DNA from: Synechococcus sp. MW101C3
GTDB taxonomy: Bacteria > Cyanobacteriota > Cyanobacteriia > PCC-6307 > Cyanobiaceae
Assembly: GCF_002252635.1 (NCBI RefSeq)
Contig: NZ_NQKX01000009.1
Span: 62,001-126,000 of the forward strand
DNA: 64,000 nt
Direction: 5' to 3'
This document shows, one piece after another, positions 9,581 through 18,036 of the stretch; the stretch's first letter is position 1; every line of letters begins with the position of its first letter. The position numbers were made by a program, and so were the translations under genes. The notes under the pieces are model-generated. The model was not told the origin of the DNA. It made no database searches and saw nothing but the letters and a program-made list of their open reading frames with translations.

Positions 9581-10323
9581 CGACGGGCCAGTTGCAGAAA
9601 ATCCTGAAGAGCGTGCACCGGCAGGGGAGGCCAGCGCCGTATCTGCAGGAGCCATTCTGGCTGCCGGTAGCGGGGGTCGAGGCCGGAGGCCGCCGCCCAG
9701 TTGCTCTCCGCCTCCCCTGAGGCGCCGCGTTGCCACAGCACAGCCGTGAGGCCGGCGCGGGCATCGGCGAACAGCGGGTAGCGGCGGATCAGCAGGCGCA
9801 GTTCCCGCTCGGCCGCCGCCCCATCCCCCTGCTGGAAGGCCGCCAGGGCGGCGCTGGAGCGGGCCATCGCAAAGCCCGGCCGGGCCAGATCGGCCGCTTC
9901 GAAGCAGCGGCGCGCCTGGTCCCAGTGTCCCTGGGAGCCGCGGACATTGCCGAGGTTGTAGAGCGCCGCCGCATCGGCCGGATCGTTCTGGAGGATCGCC
10001 TCGTAGTCGGCAGCGGCCAGGTCCCACTGCTGCAGGGACTCCTCGGCGATGCCCCGGTTCAGGTAGGGGTCGGCGCTGCCGGGTTCCAGCGCGATCGCGC
10101 GGTTCTGGTCGCTGATCGCGCCCTGCGGATCCCCCATCGCCAGCCGCACGTTGCCGCGGTTGCTCCAGACGGAGGCATCGCCGGGCAGCTGCTCCACCAC
10201 CTGATCCCACAGGGGCAGGGCCTCACCGAAGCGCCCGTCGCGGCTGGCGCTCAGGGCCGCATCGAACAGCTGGGGCACACTCATTTGCGCGGCCAGCAGC
10301 ACCGCCAGCAGGGTGGCGAGCAT
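9577..10323 (-). CDS. TPR-repeat protein with N-terminal signal/anchor
   Basis: 248 residues. A short hydrophobic N-terminus (LATLLAVLLAAQM) suggests export or anchoring. Tetratricopeptide repeats follow with the usual small/large residue spacing: WSNRGNVRLAMGDPQGAISDQNRAIALEPG, PYLNRGIAEESLQQWDLAAADYEAIL, ALYNLGNVRGSQGHWDQARRCFEAA. Close relatives occur widely in cyanobacteria as thylakoid or periplasmic scaffold proteins of mostly unknown role. The start ATG shares one base with the ruvB stop (TGATG), so translation is coupled to ruvB. Confidence 0.85.
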   Translation of the reverse strand: MLATLLAVLLAAQMSVPQLFDAALSASRDGRFGEALPLWDQVVEQLPGDASVWSNRGNVRLAMGDPQGAISDQNRAIALEPGSADPYLNRGIAEESLQQWDLAAADYEAILQNDPADAAALYNLGNVRGSQGHWDQARRCFEAADLARPGFAMARSSAALAAFQQGDGAAAERELRLLIRRYPLFADARAGLTAVLWQRGASGEAESNWAAASGLDPRYRQPEWLLQIRRWPPLPVHALQDFLQLARR

Positions 10324-11483
10324 CAGGCCGCCTCCGGCCAGGCGAGGTGTTCACGGGCGGCGGCGGTGGCGATGCGGCCCCGCGGGGTGCGCTGCAGGAA
10401 GCCCAGCTGCAGCAGGAAGGGCTCCACCACCGTTTCCAGCGTGACCGGGTCTTCGCCCAGCCCGGCGGCCAGGGTCTCGAGGCCCACCGGGCCACCGCCG
10501 TAGCCCTCCAACAGCAGCTGCAGCAACCGCCGGTCGCTGGCATCGAGGCCGCGGGCATCCACGCGGTGCAGGCTGAGGGCTTCAGCCACCAGCGCCGCAT
10601 CGATGCAGGCGTGGCCGCGCACGCTCGCCACATCCCGGACGCGACGCAGCAGGCGGTTGGCGATCCGGGGGGTGCCGCGGCAGCGGCGGGCCACCTCGAT
10701 CGCGGCATCGCCCGCGAGCTCCAGCTTCAGCAGGCCGGCGGCCCGCTCCACGATCGCCTGCAGATCGGGCAGGTCATAGAACTCCAGCCGCTGGATCAAC
10801 CCGAAGCGATCACGCAACGGCGAACTCAACGCTCCCGCCCGGGTGGTGGCCCCCACCAGCGTGAACGGCGCCAGCGGCACGGCGCGGGTGCGGGCCGTGG
10901 TGCCCTTGCCCACGGTGAGATCCAGCCGGCAGTCCTCCATGGCGGGGTAGAGCAGTTCTTCAGCCACTCGGTTGAGCCGGTGGATCTCATCGATGAACAG
11001 CAGGTCGCGCGGCTGCAGGTTCATCAGCAGCCCGACGATGTCGCGCGGGCGTTCCAGCGCCGGCGCACTGGTGATGCGGCAGCGCACGCCCAGCTCCTCG
11101 GCCAGCACCAGGGCCATGGTGGTCTTGCCGAGGCCGGGGGGGCCGTAGAGCAGCACGTGATCGAGCGCATCGCCGCGGTTGCGGGTGGCCTCCACCGCGA
11201 TCGCCAGCACCTGCTTGAGCTCCCGCTGGCCGATGTACTCGCCGAGCCGGCGCGGGCGGAGCGTGTCCTCGCGCAGCAACCGCGGGGCCTCGGCTGTGCC
11301 GCTCAGCTCAGCGGCGCCGGCTGAATCGGCTGGGTCGCCGGCCTCAGCCCTGTCGAGGCCTGCGGCGGGGTCCAGGGCGCTGTCATACGGATGGGGCTGC
11401 GCATCCACCAGGCGTCTGGAGCCCAGGCGACTGGAGCCCTTGCCAGAGGCTCGATCGGACGGGCCGGAGGACACGATCGCCAT
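10323..11483 (-). CDS. ruvB: Holliday junction branch migration helicase RuvB
   Basis: AAA+ motor that drives RuvA-bound Holliday junctions during recombinational repair. 386 residues from ATG 11481-11483. The first 60 residues are a low-complexity extension, then [11 protein letters not shown] begins the conserved core, with Walker [10 protein letters not shown], Walker [13 protein letters not shown], sensor 1 [18 protein letters not shown] and a C-terminal winged helix ([16 protein letters not shown]). It is divergent from smpB, with 59 bases between the chosen start codons, and is the first gene of a four-gene overlapping run to the left. An ATG at 11543 is in frame but would overlap smpB. 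Confidence 0.97.
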   Translation of the reverse strand: MAIVSSGPSDRASGKGSSRLGSRRLVDAQPHPYDSALDPAAGLDRAEAGDPADSAGAAELSGTAEAPRLLREDTLRPRRLGEYIGQRELKQVLAIAVEATRNRGDALDHVLLYGPPGLGKTTMALVLAEELGVRCRITSAPALERPRDIVGLLMNLQPRDLLFIDEIHRLNRVAEELLYPAMEDCRLDLTVGKGTTARTRAVPLAPFTLVGATTRAGALSSPLRDRFGLIQRLEFYDLPDLQAIVERAAGLLKLELAGDAAIEVARRCRGTPRIANRLLRRVRDVASVRGHACIDAALVAEALSLHRVDARGLDASDRRLLQLLLEGYGGGPVGLETLAAGLGEDPVTLETVVEPFLLQLGFLQRTPRGRIATAAAREHLAWPEAA

Positions 11484-11542
11484 GGCAGGAGCGTAGGGAG
11501 GACCGGGCCTGCTTAGGGTCGAGCCTGAGGCCGGGGGTGGCA

Positions 11543-12040
11543 ATGGCGAAGGCAGCGGGAAAGAAAGCCGCGCGGGCAGCCCGTGATGCGGCCAACCGCC
11601 TGCTGGCCGACAACCGCTTCGCCCGTCACCAGTACGAGATTCTCGAAACGCTGGAAACCGGTCTGGAGCTGGTGGGCACCGAGGTGAAGTCGATCCGGGC
11701 CGGCAAGGCCAACCTGCGCGATGGCTTCTGCCTGATCCGCCAAGGGGAACTGCAGCTGCACAACGTGCATATCTCGCCCCACAGCCACGCCGGCGCCTAT
11801 TTCAACCACGAGCCGCTGCGCACCCGCAAGCTGCTGGCCCACCGCCGCGAGATCGACAGGCTGCGCATCGCCATCGATCAGAAGGGGCTGACGCTCATCC
11901 CCCTGAACCTGCACCTCAAGGGCTCATGGATCAAGCTCACGCTCGGCCTGGCCAAGGGCCGCAAGCTGCACGACAAACGCCAGGAGGAGCGTCGCAAGGA
12001 CGCCGACAGGGAAGTGCGCGCGGCCTTGACCCGCGGCTGA
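11543..12040 (+). CDS. smpB: SsrA (tmRNA)-binding protein SmpB
   Basis: Partner of tmRNA in trans-translation, which rescues stalled ribosomes. 165 residues from ATG 11543, or 167 if the GTG at 11537 is used. Conserved segments include [31 protein letters not shown], the GKANLRDGF block, [19 protein letters not shown] and the basic C-terminal tail [19 protein letters not shown], which becomes helical in the ribosome. The tmRNA gene itself is not in this window. Confidence 0.97.
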   Translation: MAKAAGKKAARAARDAANRLLADNRFARHQYEILETLETGLELVGTEVKSIRAGKANLRDGFCLIRQGELQLHNVHISPHSHAGAYFNHEPLRTRKLLAHRREIDRLRIAIDQKGLTLIPLNLHLKGSWIKLTLGLAKGRKLHDKRQEERRKDADREVRAALTRG

Positions 12041-12045
12041 ACCCG

Positions 12046-12068
12046 GCCACCGCCCCGGGCCCGGTGGC
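12046..12068 (+). terminator. candidate hairpin after smpB
   Basis: GCCACCG at 12046-12052 pairs perfectly with CGGTGGC at 12062-12068 around a 9-base GC-rich loop, a few bases after the smpB stop. There is no T-run, so it may slow or end transcription only weakly. Confidence 0.4.
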
Positions 12069-12107
12069 ACGCCATACAGTCGCCACGCCCCATCGCCAGC
12101 AGCTGCC

Positions 12108-13106
12108 ATGTCGGCATTGACCCGCTGCCTGCAGGAAGAGGCCGCCGCGATCGCCGCTGCCGCAGGCCGGATCGAAAGCTGCCAGGTGGATGCAGCCCTG
12201 GCGATGCTGGACCGCTGCGCCGACCAACGGGCCAAGCTCGTGATCACGGGGGTAGGCAAGAGCGGCATCGTGGCCCGCAAGATCGCGGCCACCTTCTCCT
12301 CGATCGGGCTGATGTCGCTGTACCTCAACCCGCTCGATGCCCTGCACGGAGACCTGGGTGTGGTGGCCCCGCAGGACGTGGTGCTGCTGCTCTCCAACAG
12401 CGGCGAAACCGGCGAACTGCTCGAAATCCTTCCCCACCTGCGCCGGCGTGGCACCGGCCGCATCGCCCTGGTGGGAAAACTGCAGTCGAGCCTGGCCCGC
12501 GGCTGCGATGTCGTGCTCGATGCCTCGGTGGACCGGGAGGTCTGCCCGCTCAATCTGGCCCCCACCGCCAGCACGGCGGTGGCGATGGCGATCGGCGATG
12601 CCCTGGCCGCCGTGTGGATGGAGCGGCGCGGCATCTCCCCGGCCGACTTCGCCCTCAACCATCCGGCCGGTGCGCTCGGCAAACAGCTCACGCTCACAGT
12701 GGCCGATCTGATGCTGCCCACCACCCAGCTGCATCCGCTGGAGGAAAGCGACAGCCTCAGCGCCGTGATCGCCCTGCTCACGCGCGATGGTGCCGGGGCC
12801 TGCTGGGTGCGCCGCAGCGGCGCGCCGCAGCAGCTGGCGGGCCTGATCACCGACGGCGACCTGCGCCGGGCCCTGGAGCAGAACGCCGCGTCCGGATGGG
12901 CTGAGCTGTGCGCCAGTCAGCTGATGACGGCCGATCCGATCACGGTGGGGCCGGGCATGCTGGCAGTGGAAGCGTTGGAACGCATGGAGCGCAACAGCCG
13001 CAAGCCGATCGGCGTGCTGCCCGTGCTCGACGACGCGGGAACCATGCTGGGCCTGCTGCGACTCCACGACCTGATCCAGGCGGGGCTGAGCCCCAGCTTG
13101 AGCTGA
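12108..13106 (+). CDS. kdsD: arabinose-5-phosphate isomerase KdsD
   Basis: Interconverts D-ribulose 5-phosphate and D-arabinose 5-phosphate, the first step of KDO synthesis. 332 residues: an N-terminal SIS domain (GVGKSGIVARKIAATFSSIG near 45-65, SNSGETGE for sugar-phosphate binding, the family LAPTASTAVAMAIGDALA block) and two C-terminal CBS domains (DLMLPTTQLHP..., QLMTADPITVGPGMLAVEAL...). This is the classic KdsD/GutQ architecture. With kdsB, kdsA and kdsC within 5 kb, the KDO role is well supported. Confidence 0.95.
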   Translation: MSALTRCLQEEAAAIAAAAGRIESCQVDAALAMLDRCADQRAKLVITGVGKSGIVARKIAATFSSIGLMSLYLNPLDALHGDLGVVAPQDVVLLLSNSGETGELLEILPHLRRRGTGRIALVGKLQSSLARGCDVVLDASVDREVCPLNLAPTASTAVAMAIGDALAAVWMERRGISPADFALNHPAGALGKQLTLTVADLMLPTTQLHPLEESDSLSAVIALLTRDGAGACWVRRSGAPQQLAGLITDGDLRRALEQNAASGWAELCASQLMTADPITVGPGMLAVEALERMERNSRKPIGVLPVLDDAGTMLGLLRLHDLIQAGLSPSLS

Positions 13107-13148
13107 AGGTGTGGCCGCATGGCGTCCTGCAGAGTGGGCGGGGCCCGC

Positions 13149-14012
13149 TCAGGCGGCAGCCAGGCGGCGGGCCTGCTCCAGCTGGGCGGCGGTGTCGACC
13201 GAGAGGAAATCACCCTCCACCGGGAAGGTGCCCACCGTGAGGCCCGCCTCGATCAGCCGCAGCTGCTCCAGCTTCTCGGTGTGCTCCAGCGGTGAGTGGG
13301 GCAAGGCATTCCAGCGGGCCAGCACGTCGGCGCGGTAGCCGTAGATGCCTACATGGCCCCAGTAGGGCGCATGGGCGTGCCAGTGCTGCGGATCCTCACC
13401 GCGTACGTGCGGGATAGCGGAGCGGGAGAAGTAGAGCGCGCGGCCATCGGCAGCCAGCAGCGTCTTGACCACATTGGGGTCGTGGATCTTCTCCGGCGGC
13501 ATTCGGTAGATCGGGGTGAGCACCTCCGGCGTGGGCGTGCGCCGCTCAAACTCCAGTGCCATCGCATCGATCACGGCCGGATCAATGAACGGCTGATCCC
13601 CCTGCACATTGATGATCACGCTGCGGGCCGCGGCCAAGGCGCCACCCGTGGCCCCCGCCCGGGCAATCAGGGCCTCCACCACCGAGGCGAGCCGCTCGCT
13701 GCCGGAGCTGCAGCTGGCGCTGGTCATCAGCACCGGAAATCCCCAGCCCTCGGCCGCCGCCCGCAGCACCTCGCTGTCGGTGCAGAGCACCACCGCAGCA
13801 GGCCGCTGCGCCAGGCGGCAACGCAGCAGCACCCGCTGCAGCATCGGCTGGCCGCCGATGTCGGCCATCACCTTGTTGGGCAGGCGGGACGACTCCAGCC
13901 GCGCCGGCACGGCCACCACGCAGGCCAGCGCCGGTGGGCTGGCGAGGGCGGCAGGCTCCGGCGCCGAGGCGCCACCACCGTGCTGCCGATCGCTCAAGCC
14001 ACTGCCCGTCAT
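13149..14012 (-). CDS. kdsB: CMP-KDO synthetase (3-deoxy-manno-octulosonate cytidylyltransferase) KdsB
   Basis: Activates KDO with CTP to give CMP-KDO. From ATG 14010-14012 it has 287 residues, with a 30-residue low-complexity N-terminal extension before VVAVPARLESSRLPNKVMADIGGQPM, the nucleotide-binding P-loop of the family. Further hallmarks are VQGDQPFIDP (metal-binding Asp), YFSRSAIPHVR, and the HVGIYGYRADVLARW and PLEHTEKLEQLRLIEAG blocks. It converges on kdsD. Upstream ATGs in frame fall inside the HIT gene and were rejected. Confidence 0.95.
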   Translation of the reverse strand: MTGSGLSDRQHGGGASAPEPAALASPPALACVVAVPARLESSRLPNKVMADIGGQPMLQRVLLRCRLAQRPAAVVLCTDSEVLRAAAEGWGFPVLMTSASCSSGSERLASVVEALIARAGATGGALAAARSVIINVQGDQPFIDPAVIDAMALEFERRTPTPEVLTPIYRMPPEKIHDPNVVKTLLAADGRALYFSRSAIPHVRGEDPQHWHAHAPYWGHVGIYGYRADVLARWNALPHSPLEHTEKLEQLRLIEAGLTVGTFPVEGDFLSVDTAAQLEQARRLAAA

Positions 14013-14040
14013 CTGCTGCCAAGACCCTGGTGGCGGGAGC

Positions 14041-14511
14041 CTATTCCCACAGCGCCGTGAGGCTGCGGGCCTGCCGCACCAGCGCTTCCACCCGCTCGGG
14101 CGCCGCCGCTGGCCGGGCGCCGGCCTCCATCTGCCGGTACACATCCGCCACCCGCCAGGCGGCGGTGTCGGGGTCGGCGGCATGGCGGGGGATCAGGTGC
14201 GCGTGCAGGTGCCGGGCCCCCTCCCCGAAAGCGATCACATAGACGCGCTCGCAGCCGGTGAGCTGGCGCACCAGGGCACTGCAGCGCTGCAACATCGGCC
14301 CGAAGCCCGCCGCCTCCGCGGCCGTGAAGGCGGCCGGGCCATCGAGGTGGCGGACCGCATCGAGCAGCAGCCAGCCCGGCAGCGGCGCCGGTGTGGGGTG
14401 GTGCCGCAGCAGCCACAGGGGCCGGCGCAGGATCTCGTACAGGGCGATCGCCTCCGGCTCGGCGTGCAGACGGCAGACGCCACAACCGGCGGCCACTTCG
14501 CTCAATCCCAC
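14041..14511 (-). CDS. HIT-family hydrolase/transferase-like protein
   Basis: 156 residues if started at GTG 14509-14511, which overlaps the upstream glycosyltransferase stop by 10 bases. Two N-terminal Cys (CGVCRLH) resemble the zinc-binding start of some HIT proteins. The histidine-triad motif is HLHAHLIPR, so the last triad His is replaced: the pattern HxHxHxx is present only as H-L-H-A-H-L. Family members act on nucleotidyl phosphate bonds (Hint, Ap4A hydrolase, galactose-1-P uridylyltransferase). The substrate is unknown; its place among KDO genes could be incidental. Confidence 0.72.
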   Translation of the reverse strand: MGLSEVAAGCGVCRLHAEPEAIALYEILRRPLWLLRHHPTPAPLPGWLLLDAVRHLDGPAAFTAAEAAGFGPMLQRCSALVRQLTGCERVYVIAFGEGARHLHAHLIPRHAADPDTAAWRVADVYRQMEAGARPAAAPERVEALVRQARSLTALWE

Positions 14512-15212
14512 AGACGCATGGCGTCGTCGCGGGCGGCATACCAGCGGGCGGCCAGGGGCCCGCCCATCGTGCGGCATTCACGGAACCAGGGGCCGCCCAG
14601 CGTCCAGTGCAGCAGGGCGGCACCGCCCGGCTCCGGTGCCAGCGGCGGCGGCGCCTGCACATCGACGAGATGGTTCCAGCGGTCGGGCAGGGCGCCGATC
14701 TCGTGATCCCCCGCCAACCAGTGGAAGCGGTGCAGATCGAGGCCGGAGGCGGTGTTGACGTACTCGGGGGTGAGCGCGGTGCAGCGGCTGGTGTTGAACA
14801 GCATCAACGAACTCCAGTTTTTCTTCGGATAGGCCGATTGCCGCTCACCGAGAAACTTCACGGTTTCGCCAGGAACGTGATCGTGCTGCACGCACATCAC
14901 CGCGAAGCGATCATCCCGCAGGGCCCAGAGTTCAGTGATGTCACTGAGACACAACATGTCGCAGTCCATGAAAATCGCCCAGCCCTGATAGCCGCACAGC
15001 TGCGGCACGAGGAAGCGGGTGAACGAAAAGGCCGTGCTTTGCCTGGGATCCCGCTGGCGCCAGTACAACCCCTGGCACTCCAGCTGCGGCGTCTCGAGTG
15101 GTGTGATCGCCAGCGTTTGTGTGCTGGTCTGATACAGACTGTCGATCAACACATTGGTGGCCGCCCGCTCGCGCGGATCGACACCGATGAAAATGGGGAT
15201 GGGCCTACTCAT
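14502..15212 (-). CDS. small glycosyltransferase, GT8-like
   Basis: 236 residues from ATG 15210-15212 (15224 is also in frame). It begins PIPIFIGVDPRERAATNVLIDSL, the opening of a GT-A fold, and contains AIFMDCDMLCL, a DxD-type metal/sugar-nucleotide motif, plus LHWTLGGPWF near the C-terminus, as in GT8-like transferases. Located between kdsB/HIT and kdsA, it probably adds a sugar to a lipopolysaccharide or other glycan. Donor and acceptor are unknown. It is transcribed divergently from kdsA, with about 60 bases between the starts. Confidence 0.75.
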   Translation of the reverse strand: MSRPIPIFIGVDPRERAATNVLIDSLYQTSTQTLAITPLETPQLECQGLYWRQRDPRQSTAFSFTRFLVPQLCGYQGWAIFMDCDMLCLSDITELWALRDDRFAVMCVQHDHVPGETVKFLGERQSAYPKKNWSSLMLFNTSRCTALTPEYVNTASGLDLHRFHWLAGDHEIGALPDRWNHLVDVQAPPPLAPEPGGAALLHWTLGGPWFRECRTMGGPLAARWYAARDDAMRLWD

Positions 15213-15274
15213 TGGGGTGAGCATATGTCCCGGCTCCCGTGAGCCATGCTGAGGGCACCTGCACGCGGTGGACC

Positions 15275-16087
15275 GTGAGTTTCATCCTGATCGCCGGCCC
15301 CTGTGTGATCGAAAGCCCGGAACTTGTGTTCGAGGTGGCCGAGCGGGTCAAGGCCATCACCGAGCGGCTCGGCATCACCTATGTGTTCAAGGCCAGCTTC
15401 GACAAGGCCAACCGCAGCTCCGGCGGCTCCTACCGCGGCCCCGGCGTGGCCGAGGGCCTGGAGGTGCTGGCGGAAGTGAAGCGCCGCACCGGGCTGCCTC
15501 TGCTCACCGACATTCACGAAAGCCAGCAGGCCGCTCCAGTGGCCGCCGTGGTGGACGTGCTGCAGATTCCCGCCTTCCTCTGCCGTCAGACCGATCTGCT
15601 GCTGGCCGCCGCTGACGCCGTTCGCGGCACCGGCAAGACGATCAACGTGAAGAAAGGCCAGTTCCTCGCCCCCTGGGACATGGCCCAGGTGGTGACCAAA
15701 CTGCGCGAGGCCGGCGTGGAGAAGCTCTGGCTCACCGAGCGGGGCTCCAGCTTCGGATACAACACCCTGGTGGTGGACTACCGCGGCCTGCCCCAGCTGC
15801 GGGCGCTCGGCTGCCCGGTGATCTTCGATGCCACCCACTCTGTGCAGCAGCCCGGTGGTCGTGGCAGCAGCAGCGGCGGCCAGCGTGAATACGTGGCGCC
15901 GCTGGCGCGCGCCGCCGTGGCCGTGGGGGTGGACGGCCTGTTCATGGAGGTGCATCCCGACCCGGAGAACGCCCTCAGCGACGGGCCCAACATGGTGCCG
16001 CTGCATCGCCTCGAACCCCTGCTGGAGCAGTTGCTGGCGATCCGCGCCCCGCTGCAGCAGCGCCCTGAAGCGGTCAGCACGCTGTGA
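15275..16087 (+). CDS. kdsA: 3-deoxy-8-phosphooctulonate synthase KdsA
   Basis: Condenses arabinose 5-phosphate with phosphoenolpyruvate to give KDO 8-phosphate. From GTG 15275 it has 270 residues, the family length, starting just before [10 protein letters not shown]. Family blocks are [74 protein letters not shown] and [11 protein letters not shown]. An ATG at 15246 is out of the family start, and an in-frame start at 15239 would add 12 unlikely residues. The last codons overlap kdsC as GTGA, indicating coupling. Confidence 0.96.
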   Translation: MSFILIAGPCVIESPELVFEVAERVKAITERLGITYVFKASFDKANRSSGGSYRGPGVAEGLEVLAEVKRRTGLPLLTDIHESQQAAPVAAVVDVLQIPAFLCRQTDLLLAAADAVRGTGKTINVKKGQFLAPWDMAQVVTKLREAGVEKLWLTERGSSFGYNTLVVDYRGLPQLRALGCPVIFDATHSVQQPGGRGSSSGGQREYVAPLARAAVAVGVDGLFMEVHPDPENALSDGPNMVPLHRLEPLLEQLLAIRAPLQQRPEAVSTL

Positions 16088-16710
16088 ATGGCGGCTGGCT
16101 GGCCCGCGGCCGCAGCCGGCTGGCGGCGCGGCGCTGCCGCGATCGGCTGCGGCAGCTGAAGCTGCTGGTGCTGGATGTGGACGGGGTGCTCACCGATGGC
16201 GGCCTCTGGACCACCGAGAGCGGTGAGGTGATCAAACGCTTCGATGTGCGCGACGGGCTGGGCATCCGCCTGCTGCAGCAGGCCGGGCTGGAGGTGGCCC
16301 TGCTGAGCGGCGGCAAGAGCGGTGCCACCGAGCAGCGGGCCCGCTACCTGGGCGTGCAGCACTGCCTCACCGGCGTGAAGGACAAACCCGCCGCCCTGGC
16401 GGCCCTGCAGCGGCAGCTGGGGCTGACCCCCGCCGCCACGGCCTTCGTGGGCGACGACCTCAACGACCTGCCGGTGCGGCCGGTGGTGGCGCTGCTGCTG
16501 TGCCCCGCCGACGCGGCGGCCCCCCTGCGACGCCACTGCGACTGGGTGCTGCCGCGGCGCGGCGGGGACGGGGCCGTGCGCCTAGTGGCGGAGGCGATCC
16601 TGCAGGCGCAGGGGCGCTGGCAGGCGCTGGCCGGCGCCGGCTGGCTCGATCGCAACGACGGACCCGCAGCGCCGCTCACCACCGCTCCCGGTCGAGCCGC
16701 TCCGCCCTGA
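16084..16710 (+). CDS. kdsC: KDO 8-phosphate phosphatase KdsC (HAD family)
   Basis: Removes phosphate from KDO 8-phosphate. 208 residues from a GTG overlapping the kdsA stop. HAD motif I is [11 protein letters not shown] with the nucleophile Asp, followed by [14 protein letters not shown], motif II region ALLSGGKS, the family GVKDKPAAL, and motif [13 protein letters not shown]. About 30 residues precede motif I and a basic Pro/Ala tail follows the core, so both ends are longer than usual. The 3' end overlaps the convergent CCA enzyme gene by 35 bases. Confidence 0.93.
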   Translation: MNGGWLARGRSRLAARRCRDRLRQLKLLVLDVDGVLTDGGLWTTESGEVIKRFDVRDGLGIRLLQQAGLEVALLSGGKSGATEQRARYLGVQHCLTGVKDKPAALAALQRQLGLTPAATAFVGDDLNDLPVRPVVALLLCPADAAAPLRRHCDWVLPRRGGDGAVRLVAEAILQAQGRWQALAGAGWLDRNDGPAAPLTTAPGRAAPP

Positions 16711-17947
16711 GGGCACGCAGGCGCTCGCCCAGCGCTGGCCCCTGGGTCAGGCCCGTGGCCAGCAGCTCCGCCGCTGTGCACGGGGGCGGCAGCTGGCGCC
16801 AGCGCAGCAGCCAGCGCAGCAGTCCGCGGCGCAACGCCAGCCCAGGGGCGGGAGCGGCCGGCCCCGCGCCGCAGGCCAGGGCCAGCACCACGGAGTCGAG
16901 CGGCAGGCCCTTGCGCTCCAGCCGCTGGCTCAGCGCCGCCGGCGAGCGCGGCAGGGAGCCGCTGGGCAGGCGTTGCAGGCCCCGCAGTGCCTGCAGGCTG
17001 CGTTCTGGCAGTTGCAGGCGCTGCGCGGGCGGCAGCGGATCCTGGAGCGCAGCCAGCAGGGCCAGCAGCCGCCACGGGCCTGGCGACCAGCCCGGTAAAT
17101 CCGCTGCCGCCCGCAGCCGGTCGGCCCAGCGCAGCCGCCGCCGCCAGCTGCTGTCGCCCTGCAGACCCGGCGCCAGCAGCGCCAGCCCCTGCCAGCCCTG
17201 CAGCAGCTGCAGGGCCTGCGGCCAGGGTTCGCGGCCCAGCAGCAGCTCCAGTTCCCGCCGCAGGCGCGTGCCCAGCGAGGGCACCGTGCCCGCCGCCGGC
17301 CAGGGCCAGCGGGCCAGGGTGTCGGTCCACTGCCGCAGGCTGCCGGGCGCCAGGTCCATGCCCAGGCGGGCGCCATAACGGGCCGCCCGCACCAGCCGGG
17401 TCGGGTCGTCGCTGAGGCTGCCGGCGTGGAGGAAACGCAGCCGCCGCGCGGCCAGATCTGCCAGACCGTCGTGGGGATCGAGCAGGGCGCCATCGGCGAG
17501 CACCAGCGCCATGGCGTTGATGCTCAGGTCGCGGCGGGCCAGGTCGTCGTCGAGGGAGCCGAAAAACACCGTGGGGTTGGCACCTGGATGGGCGTAGCGC
17601 TCGCCGCGTGCCGTGGCCAGATCCAGCACCACCCCATCGATCTCAAGCTCGGCGGTGCCATAGGCCGGATGCAGCTGACAGAAGCCCAGCCCCGCTCCCG
17701 GTGTGCCCCGCAGGCGCTCCACCACCCGGTGGGCCGCCGGCGGTCCCGCCGCTTCACTGCCTTCTTCCACCACCAGATCGAGATCGGGCAGGCCACGCCA
17801 GGGGTCGTTGTGGACGCGGTGCAGCAGCAGATCCCGCACCGCACCGCCCACCAGAGCCACCCGCAGCGGCGCTGCGGCGCGCACCACCGTGGCCAGCACC
17901 CGCTGCACGGGGGGATCGAGCGCGTCGAGCAGCGAAAGGCCGGGCAT
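16676..17947 (-). CDS. tRNA nucleotidyltransferase / poly(A) polymerase family (CCA-adding type)
   Basis: 423 residues from ATG 17945-17947. The class II nucleotidyltransferase head is clear: LVGGAVRDLLLHR, then DLDLVVEEG (catalytic Asp pair), FGSLDDDLARRDLSINAMAL and DPHDGLADLAARRLRFLH, where the RNA-binding motif LVRAARYGARLG follows. The C-terminal half is Leu/Ala/Arg-rich and helical as in CCA-adding enzymes. Cyanobacteria can carry separate CC-adding and A-adding enzymes, so which activity this has is open. It is convergent with kdsC. Confidence 0.88.
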   Translation of the reverse strand: MPGLSLLDALDPPVQRVLATVVRAAAPLRVALVGGAVRDLLLHRVHNDPWRGLPDLDLVVEEGSEAAGPPAAHRVVERLRGTPGAGLGFCQLHPAYGTAELEIDGVVLDLATARGERYAHPGANPTVFFGSLDDDLARRDLSINAMALVLADGALLDPHDGLADLAARRLRFLHAGSLSDDPTRLVRAARYGARLGMDLAPGSLRQWTDTLARWPWPAAGTVPSLGTRLRRELELLLGREPWPQALQLLQGWQGLALLAPGLQGDSSWRRRLRWADRLRAAADLPGWSPGPWRLLALLAALQDPLPPAQRLQLPERSLQALRGLQRLPSGSLPRSPAALSQRLERKGLPLDSVVLALACGAGPAAPAPGLALRRGLLRWLLRWRQLPPPCTAAELLATGLTQGPALGERLRALRAERLDRERW

Positions 17948-18036
17948 GGGGGGAAAGCGATTGTTCTGAGTGAAGCGACGCCAGCCTTGTCCATCAGCAC
18001 TTCACTGCACCACGAAGGTGCGAACGCCTCCTGTGA

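Noticed and set aside
9581-10210. N-terminal extension of the amidohydrolase
   Set aside because: Covers the TPR gene in another frame; the true start overlaps the TPR stop as ATGA.
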